10,407 nucleotides of DNA, taken from positions 1 to 10,407 of the forward strand of contig JAEDNZ010000059.1 in assembly GCA_016302215.1 (NCBI GenBank), read 5' to 3'. Source of the DNA: Muribaculaceae bacterium. Lineage in GTDB: Bacteria; Bacteroidota; Bacteroidia; Bacteroidales; Muribaculaceae. Positions within the stretch are counted from its first letter, which is position 1; every line of letters starts with the position of its first letter. Both the position numbers and the translations under genes were made by a program. Shown here in pieces: positions 6,412-10,407 of the stretch. The notes under the pieces are model-generated. The model saw only the letters and a list, made by a program, of their open reading frames with translations. It was not told where the DNA came from and made no database searches.

Positions 6412-7173
6412 ATGAATACACAAGACATCATAAAGCCTGAAAATAAGGTGTATGCACGTCCGCGACTGCTCACCGAAAATATCACGCACTACTGCCCCGG
6501 CTGCAGCCACGGTGTGGTGCATCGCATCGTAGCCGAGCTGCTTGACGAGATGGGGCTTGAAGACAAAGCCATCGGCGTAGCGCCGGTGGGCTGCGCCGTT
6601 TTTGCTTACAACTACATCGATGTGGATTGGGTGGAAGCCGCCCACGGGCGCGCTCCCGCCGTGGCCACCGCCATCAACCGTCTGTGGCCTGACCGCGTGG
6701 TATTCACCTATCAGGGTGATGGCGACCTTGCCGCCATCGGCACTGCCGAGACGATACATGCAGCTAACCGCGGTGAGAACATAGTAATCATCTTTATCAA
6801 CAACGCCATCTATGGCATGACCGGCGGACAAATGGCGCCTACCACGCTGTTAGGGCAAAAGACCGCCACCACGCCCTACGGCCGCCGCGCCGACCTCAAC
6901 GGCTTCCCCATCAAGATGTCAGACGTGCTGGCGATGCTTGACGGCACATGCTATGTCACACGCCAGGCCGTGCACACCCCGGCCACCGTGCGCAAAGCCA
7001 AGGCAGCGCTCAAAAAAGCCTTTGAGAACGCTATCGCCAAGAAGGGCACCTCGGTGGTGGAAATCGTTTCGACCTGCAACTCCGGCTGGAAGCTATCGCC
7101 GGCTGACTCCAATGCCTGGATGGCAGAACACATGTTTGAGAAATATCCTCTGGGCGACATTAAAAACGTATAA
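6412..7173 (+). CDS. 2-oxoacid:ferredoxin oxidoreductase beta subunit (thiamine diphosphate-binding)
   Basis: A 253-residue subunit that binds thiamine diphosphate and Mg and completes the active site with the alpha subunit. It shows YCPGCSHG (27-34), GVAPVGCAVF (55-64), the cofactor motif beginning GDGD (102-105) and ending IFINNAIYGMTGGQ (127-140), TTPYGR (153-158) and VEIVSTCNSGW (216-226). The GDG...NN spacing is normal for the family and nothing essential is missing. It corresponds to KorB/VorA in four-subunit enzymes. The start lies 8 bases after the alpha stop, and the gamma ATG follows 4 bases after this stop, so the genes are tightly co-transcribed and probably translationally coupled. 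Family is certain; substrate is not. Confidence 0.93.
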   Translation: MNTQDIIKPENKVYARPRLLTENITHYCPGCSHGVVHRIVAELLDEMGLEDKAIGVAPVGCAVFAYNYIDVDWVEAAHGRAPAVATAINRLWPDRVVFTYQGDGDLAAIGTAETIHAANRGENIVIIFINNAIYGMTGGQMAPTTLLGQKTATTPYGRRADLNGFPIKMSDVLAMLDGTCYVTRQAVHTPATVRKAKAALKKAFENAIAKKGTSVVEIVSTCNSGWKLSPADSNAWMAEHMFEKYPLGDIKNV

Positions 7174-7177
7174 GGCC

Positions 7178-7711
7178 ATGAAAGAAGAAATAATCATAGC
7201 AGGCTTCGGCGGACAAGGAGTGCTCTCCATGGGCAAGATATTAGCATACGCCGGGCTGATGAACGACCTCGAAGTGACGTGGATGCCCTCCTACGGGCCC
7301 GAGCAGCGCGGCGGCACCGCCAATGTCACGGTAATCCTCAGCGACAGAGCTATCTCGTCGCCGGTGCTTGACACATACGACACCGCCGTAATCCTCAACC
7401 AGCAGAGCCTCGACAAATTTGAGAGCAAAGTGAAGCCGGGCGGCACACTCATCTACGACCCCTACGGCATACACCATGCCCCCACACGCACTGACATCAA
7501 CGTAGTGGCCGTCAACGCAATGCAAGCCGCGCTGGAGATGAACAATACCAAGACCTACAATATGATATTGCTCGGCGCACTGCTCAAACAGCGCCCCATC
7601 GTGACTGTAGATGCCGTGATGCGAGGCTTGAAGAAGACACTGCCTGAGCGTCACCACAAGCTGCTGCCGCTCAACGAGACCGCCATCAAGCGCGGATTGG
7701 AATTGGCATAA
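7178..7711 (+). CDS. 2-oxoacid:ferredoxin oxidoreductase gamma subunit
   Basis: A 177-residue subunit contributing the CoA-side domain of the complex. Its family motifs are GFGGQGVL (9-16), MPSYGPEQRGG (36-46) and the segment around NQQSLDKF (74-81). The open reading frame reaches back to 6938, but those upstream residues overlap the beta subunit gene in another frame and have a low-complexity, basic composition with no family similarity. The ATG at 7178 begins directly at the conserved MKEEIIIAGFGGQG and is 4 bases after the beta stop, so it is the real start. The length is normal for a separate gamma subunit, whereas two-subunit enzymes have this domain fused to alpha. It is the last gene of the operon. 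Confidence 0.93.
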   Translation: MKEEIIIAGFGGQGVLSMGKILAYAGLMNDLEVTWMPSYGPEQRGGTANVTVILSDRAISSPVLDTYDTAVILNQQSLDKFESKVKPGGTLIYDPYGIHHAPTRTDINVVAVNAMQAALEMNNTKTYNMILLGALLKQRPIVTVDAVMRGLKKTLPERHHKLLPLNETAIKRGLELA

Positions 7712-7755
7712 TCGGCTCTCGCCCTCCCCGCCGGTCACGGCTGCGAGAGCATTAT
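7708..7755 (+). terminator. Hairpin overlapping the end of the oxidoreductase operon, weak terminator candidate
   Basis: GCTCTCG (7715-7721) pairs with CGAGAGC (7744-7750), and the stem extends by ATAAT (7708-7712) pairing with ATTAT (7751-7755) past a 2-base bulge. The loop is 22 bases and GC-rich. It begins inside the gamma stop region. No U-run follows, so intrinsic termination is uncertain. Confidence 0.35.
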
Positions 7756-7797
7756 ATCAATAACAGCAACCACAAATCGGCCCTAACCGCCGATGTA

Positions 7798-7873
7798 GTC
7801 AGACTGCCATGTCACACACTATCGCTGGCAAGCTCAACGCAGAGCTGCCGGCGCGGTGACACGGCAGTCTGAC
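7798..7873. repeat. Nested 18-bp inverted repeat, 76 bases, unknown function
   Basis: GTCAGACTGCCATGTCAC (7798-7815) is complementary to 7856-7873 with one mismatch (7809 against 7862). Inside lies a second stem: GCTGGCA (7824-7830) and GCTC (7832-7835) pair with GAGC (7842-7845) and TGCCGGC (7846-7852), leaving one bulged base and a 6-base loop. The whole could fold into one long hairpin on either strand. No U-run flanks it and no gene overlaps it. It lies about 50 bases before the secreted-protein ATG, so it could be its leader, an operon-end structure or a small dispersed palindromic element. Confidence 0.6.
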
Positions 7874-7924
7874 AGCAATCAGCCCCACCCCACATTTTAA
7901 GTACACATATATACCGCACCTCTT

Positions 7925-8767
7925 ATGCGCACTATCAGAGCGAAATACATACTGCCGGCGCTGCTGCTGACCGCCACGGCTCTCAGCGCCGGAGCTTCAG
8001 CGACTGACATGGTGATATTGCTGAGTGAGAGCTTTGAAGACACTCCGGCGGCAACCGGCAGCGACACTGACTATCAATGGCTGCCCACAGGGTGGCAGCG
8101 CATCGCCACGCCGGGCATCACGCCATGCTACACGTGGTATGCCACCGACGCCGAGCGAGGCCTGCCCTCGCCGCCTGATGGCGTCTGCTATATGGCCATA
8201 GGTTACCAATCAACGGTGAGCCAAGACGAATGGCTCATCACTCCCGACATCAACGAAATGGCGGCCGGCGCTCGCCTTGCCTATCAGGTGCATTATGACC
8301 CGACGGTGTTTTACGGCTTCAAGCTCGACAATGCCACCGGCGAGATAGTCTATACCGACGAGCTCAACTACACCTTTCAGGTGCTCATCAGCACTGACAG
8401 CGGAGGTTCATGGCAGGTGCTCGATGACTTGGCTGAGGATTTCAAGGGACTGAGCTACGGCGAGGCCATGGCCTACTATGACGAGCACCTCAGCCGCGCT
8501 CTGCAACGCCGGGAGATAGACCTTAGCGCATACGCCGGCACCACGGCGCGCATAGCCTTCCGCTACATCGGGCGCAACGGAGCATCGATGCTGCTTGATG
8601 ACATCATCGTCACCGCTCCGAGCGCTGTGAATGACATCAGCGCCACCGAGCCTACGGTCATTGGCGGCTACGACCTCGCCGGCGTGAGGATACCATCAAT
8701 TTCGAGCCGTCACGGCATATATATCGAGCTCCTCAGCGATGGCACGCATCGCATAGTGAAGCGCTGA
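7925..8767 (+). CDS. Secreted choice-of-anchor J-like domain protein with C-terminal tail domain
   Basis: A 280-residue exported protein. A signal peptide is evident: basic MRTIRAK, hydrophobic residues 8-22 and an AxA site (24-26), with predicted cleavage before T27. Residues about 34-230 look like the choice-of-anchor J / cleaved-adhesin jellyroll: ESFED near the start (35-39), LPTGWQRI (53-60), DEWLITPDI (101-109), ISTDSGGSW (155-163) and the terminal ARIAFRY...MLLDDIIV (208-229). Residues 247-280 (GGYDLAGVRI...GIYIELL...HRIVKR) resemble the short C-terminal beta domain common on exported Bacteroidales proteins, sometimes linked to type IX sorting. No catalytic domain is present, so it may bind carbohydrate or protein at the surface. 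No lipobox cysteine is seen. No consensus promoter was found upstream. It is probably a single-gene unit between two metabolic loci. Confidence 0.8.
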   Translation: MRTIRAKYILPALLLTATALSAGASATDMVILLSESFEDTPAATGSDTDYQWLPTGWQRIATPGITPCYTWYATDAERGLPSPPDGVCYMAIGYQSTVSQDEWLITPDINEMAAGARLAYQVHYDPTVFYGFKLDNATGEIVYTDELNYTFQVLISTDSGGSWQVLDDLAEDFKGLSYGEAMAYYDEHLSRALQRREIDLSAYAGTTARIAFRYIGRNGASMLLDDIIVTAPSAVNDISATEPTVIGGYDLAGVRIPSISSRHGIYIELLSDGTHRIVKR

Positions 8768-8869
8768 CAGCGGCGCTGCGACAGTGTGTCTATGGCGCGG
8801 GAGTGTAGCTCTGCGGCAGATTTATTATTTTTTTATCACTCTGATGGCAAATATTACGCGCTAAAATGC

Positions 8870-8877
8870 TATCTTTG
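8870..8877 (+). promoter_or_regulatory. Promoter -7 box for pfkA
   Basis: TATCTTTG is an exact TAnnTTTG match 59 bases before the pfkA ATG, in a locally AT-rich stretch. No clear TTG box is seen at the usual distance upstream. The rest of the 8768-8936 spacer holds short GC-rich palindromes and a T-rich run but no convincing terminator. Confidence 0.55.
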
Positions 8878-8936
8878 CAATGAATTTACCTCAAGCGATA
8901 CTTATTCACCGAAATTAATCACTAACAAACACAGAT

Positions 8937-9917
8937 ATGTCAGAACTAAAATGCATCGGCATCCTGACATCGGGCGGTGACGCGCCCGGCATGAATGCCG
9001 CCATTCGCGCTGTCACCCGCTCGGCCATCTTCAGCGGTCTCAAAGTCAAGGGCATCTATCGCGGCTACCGCGGATTGATAGCTGATGAAATCGTAGATTT
9101 CAAGACACAAAATGTATCTAATATCATACAGCAAGGCGGCACCATTCTCAAGACGGCGCGCTGCAAGGAGTTTCAGACTCCCGAAGGGCGTCAGCTCGCC
9201 TACGATGTAATCCGACGCCACGAGATTGACGCTCTGGTAGTAATAGGCGGCGATGGGTCACTGACCGGCGCTCGCATCTTTGCCAACGAGTTTAACTTCC
9301 CTATCATAGGCCTCCCGGGCACTATCGACAATGACCTCTACGGCACCGACACCACCATCGGCTATGACACGGCGCTCAACACCATCATGCAATGTGTGGA
9401 TAAGATACGCGACACCGCCACGAGCCACGAGCGCCTGTTCTTCATCGAAGTGATGGGCCGCGATGCCGGCTTCTTGGCTCTCAACGGCGCCATCGCCTCC
9501 GGCGCCGAGGCGGCCATCATACCGGAGATATCCACCGAGGTGGACCAGTTGGCCGAACTTATCCAGAACGGCTTCCGCAAGAGCAAGAACTCATCAATAG
9601 TCCTGGTAGCCGAAAGCCCCGTGACGGGCGGCGCTATGGGTCTCGCCGAGCGCGTGAAGAATGAGTATCCGGGCTATGACGTGCGCGTGTCAATCCTGGG
9701 GCACCTGCAGCGCGGCGGCTCACCTACGGCCCACGACCGCATCCTCGCCTCGCGCATGGGCGCGGCAGCTATCGATGCACTGATGGAAGACCAGCGCAAC
9801 GTGATGATAGGCGTCAAAAACGATGAGATAGTGTATGTGCCCTTCACCAAAGCTATTAAGAACGACAAGCCCATCAATCGCGACCTGCTCAACACCCTGC
9901 GTCGCCTCTCTATCTGA
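8937..9917 (+). CDS. pfkA: ATP-dependent 6-phosphofructokinase
   Basis: A 326-residue glycolytic enzyme that phosphorylates fructose 6-phosphate to fructose 1,6-bisphosphate in the cytoplasm. Motifs in order are TSGGDAPGMNAAIRA (11-25), GGDGS (104-108), PGTIDND (127-133) with D131 as the catalytic aspartate, MGRDAGF (173-179) and LGHLQRGGSPTAHDR (254-268). G107 in GGDGS and G128 in PGTIDND match the glycine pair of ATP-dependent enzymes; pyrophosphate-dependent relatives usually carry Asp and Lys there. ATP is therefore the predicted donor. Length is typical of bacterial group A enzymes (about 320), so it is complete. The start ATG precedes SELKCIGILTSGG and follows an A-rich leader. It appears to be monocistronic, with its own promoter and a strong terminator. 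Confidence 0.97.
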   Translation: MSELKCIGILTSGGDAPGMNAAIRAVTRSAIFSGLKVKGIYRGYRGLIADEIVDFKTQNVSNIIQQGGTILKTARCKEFQTPEGRQLAYDVIRRHEIDALVVIGGDGSLTGARIFANEFNFPIIGLPGTIDNDLYGTDTTIGYDTALNTIMQCVDKIRDTATSHERLFFIEVMGRDAGFLALNGAIASGAEAAIIPEISTEVDQLAELIQNGFRKSKNSSIVLVAESPVTGGAMGLAERVKNEYPGYDVRVSILGHLQRGGSPTAHDRILASRMGAAAIDALMEDQRNVMIGVKNDEIVYVPFTKAIKNDKPINRDLLNTLRRLSI

Positions 9918-9972
9918 TGCCCGACGGCGCAGACGGCAAGAAGGACAGTCCCCAACCACATATCATAAAGCA

Positions 9973-10017
9973 TCGGCCTTGACAATGCCCGGCAGGCACG
10001 TCAAGGCCGACTTTTTT
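9973..10017 (+). terminator. Intrinsic terminator of pfkA, possibly bidirectional
   Basis: TCGGCCTTGAC (9973-9983) pairs perfectly with GTCAAGGCCGA (10000-10010), and the loop itself contains TGCC/GGCA. A run of six T follows at 10012-10017. It lies 55 bases after the pfkA stop. On the minus strand the same hairpin follows the partial gene ending at 10058 with only a weak T stretch, so it may stop both converging transcripts. Confidence 0.85.
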
Positions 10018-10057
10018 ATATATCATTATGAACTGATAGCCGGTGATGCGCCAATCA

Positions 10058-10407
10058 TCAGTTGATGATTCGGCTGAATATCACCTCCACCTTGTTGACG
10101 TCTTCATTGGCAAACGGGCCCACGAGGAAATTGGTAAAGCGCACCTTAGGCTCGGGAAAGGAGCTGTACATTTCGTTTGTATCAGTCTCGTATCTCTTGG
10201 TTTCAGGATTATAATATTTGTCGTCATACAAACCGATAGGGCGGTAATACGATGCAAAGACATCATCGCCATTGAGAGTGACAAATATTCTCACCGAATT
10301 GTCAATCTTAGCCCAATCGGCATCACTCATAGTGATAGACATATAGCAGGGCGAGTATCCGGGCAGCTGCAGCGTGGTGGCAGAGGCTTGTGCGGGACAT
10401 TCAGTGG
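10058..10407 (-). CDS. C-terminal part of an unrecognised protein, truncated by the window edge
   Basis: The reading frame is open from the right edge (first full codon at 10405) to TGA at 10060-10058, giving at least 115 residues. An internal methionine at 10342 could be taken as a start, but the frame continues upstream without a stop (visible residues include ATTLQLPGYSPCY), so the gene most likely begins outside the window. The sequence is rich in Tyr, Asp, Asn and Phe with alternating hydrophobic residues, such as VRIFVTLNGDDVFASYY, suggesting a beta-rich, possibly exported protein. I recognise no family. It is more AT-rich than pfkA, which converges on it across the shared terminator. 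Confidence 0.6.
   Translation of the reverse strand, partial: TECPAQASATTLQLPGYSPCYMSITMSDADWAKIDNSVRIFVTLNGDDVFASYYRPIGLYDDKYYNPETKRYETDTNEMYSSFPEPKVRFTNFLVGPFANEDVNKVEVIFSRIIN

Noticed and set aside
6382..6831. Minus-strand reading frame (149 codons) opposite the beta-subunit gene
   Set aside because: It is a shadow of the thiamine diphosphate-binding gene, without recognisable motifs.
6938..7177. Upstream extension of the gamma-subunit reading frame
   Set aside because: It overlaps the beta gene in another frame, encodes a basic Pro/Arg-rich stretch, and conserved gamma sequence begins exactly at the ATG at 7178.
8760..8840. Possible terminator after the secreted-protein gene (GC-rich palindromes then a T-rich run)
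   Set aside because: The short palindromes are not placed next to the T-run, and no stem of useful length pairs across them.
10053..10070. Near-palindrome AATCATCA/TGATGATT across the stop codon of the right-edge gene
   Set aside because: The loop would be only two bases and most of it is coding sequence; the adjacent pfkA terminator better explains termination.

Overview
The window looks like a chromosomal segment from an anaerobic member of the Bacteroidales, plausibly Muribaculaceae or a close relative. This is inferred from: promoter-like TAnnTTTG boxes typical of the Bacteroidetes primary sigma factor, the lack of strong Shine-Dalgarno sequences, a secreted protein with a choice-of-anchor J-like domain and a Bacteroidales-type C-terminal tail, and ferredoxin-based 2-oxoacid metabolism. 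Most genes are moderately GC-rich. The ADP-ribosylglycohydrolase gene at the left edge and the partial gene at the right edge are visibly more AT-rich. I found no tRNA, rRNA, CRISPR array, insertion sequence or phage gene.

Layout. A minus-strand ADP-ribosylglycohydrolase gene (20-829) is followed by a perfect 16-bp inverted repeat (901-939). Next comes a tight minus-strand operon, read right to left: etfB (4615-3743), etfA (3714-2686) and a large acyl-CoA dehydrogenase gene (2662-959). A 387-bp divergent regulatory region (4616-5002) holds back-to-back promoters, a dyad around CACGTG and leader hairpins. To its right, on the plus strand, is a four-subunit 2-oxoacid:ferredoxin oxidoreductase operon: a 2x[4Fe-4S] ferredoxin subunit (5003-5233), a VorB-type alpha subunit (5315-6403), a TPP-binding beta subunit (6412-7173) and a gamma subunit (7178-7711). 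A 213-bp spacer with two nested inverted repeats follows, then a secreted choice-of-anchor J-like protein (7925-8767). After that come pfkA (8937-9917) with a clear intrinsic terminator, and the C-terminal part of an unrecognised minus-strand protein that runs off the right edge.

How the genes work together. The central eight kilobases form two divergent redox operons. The 2-oxoacid oxidoreductase would convert a 2-oxoacid (probably branched-chain) and CoA to acyl-CoA, CO2 and reduced ferredoxin, or run in reverse. EtfAB and the acyl-CoA dehydrogenase interconvert acyl-CoA and enoyl-CoA, with electrons passing through the flavoprotein. EtfB carries a motif resembling the bifurcating clostridial-type proteins, so ferredoxin may be a shared currency of both operons; this is inference. 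The other genes (glycohydrolase, secreted protein, phosphofructokinase) have no visible link to this module. The families are known. The least explained items are the intergenic structures, chiefly the nested inverted repeat at 7798-7873 and the divergent control region.
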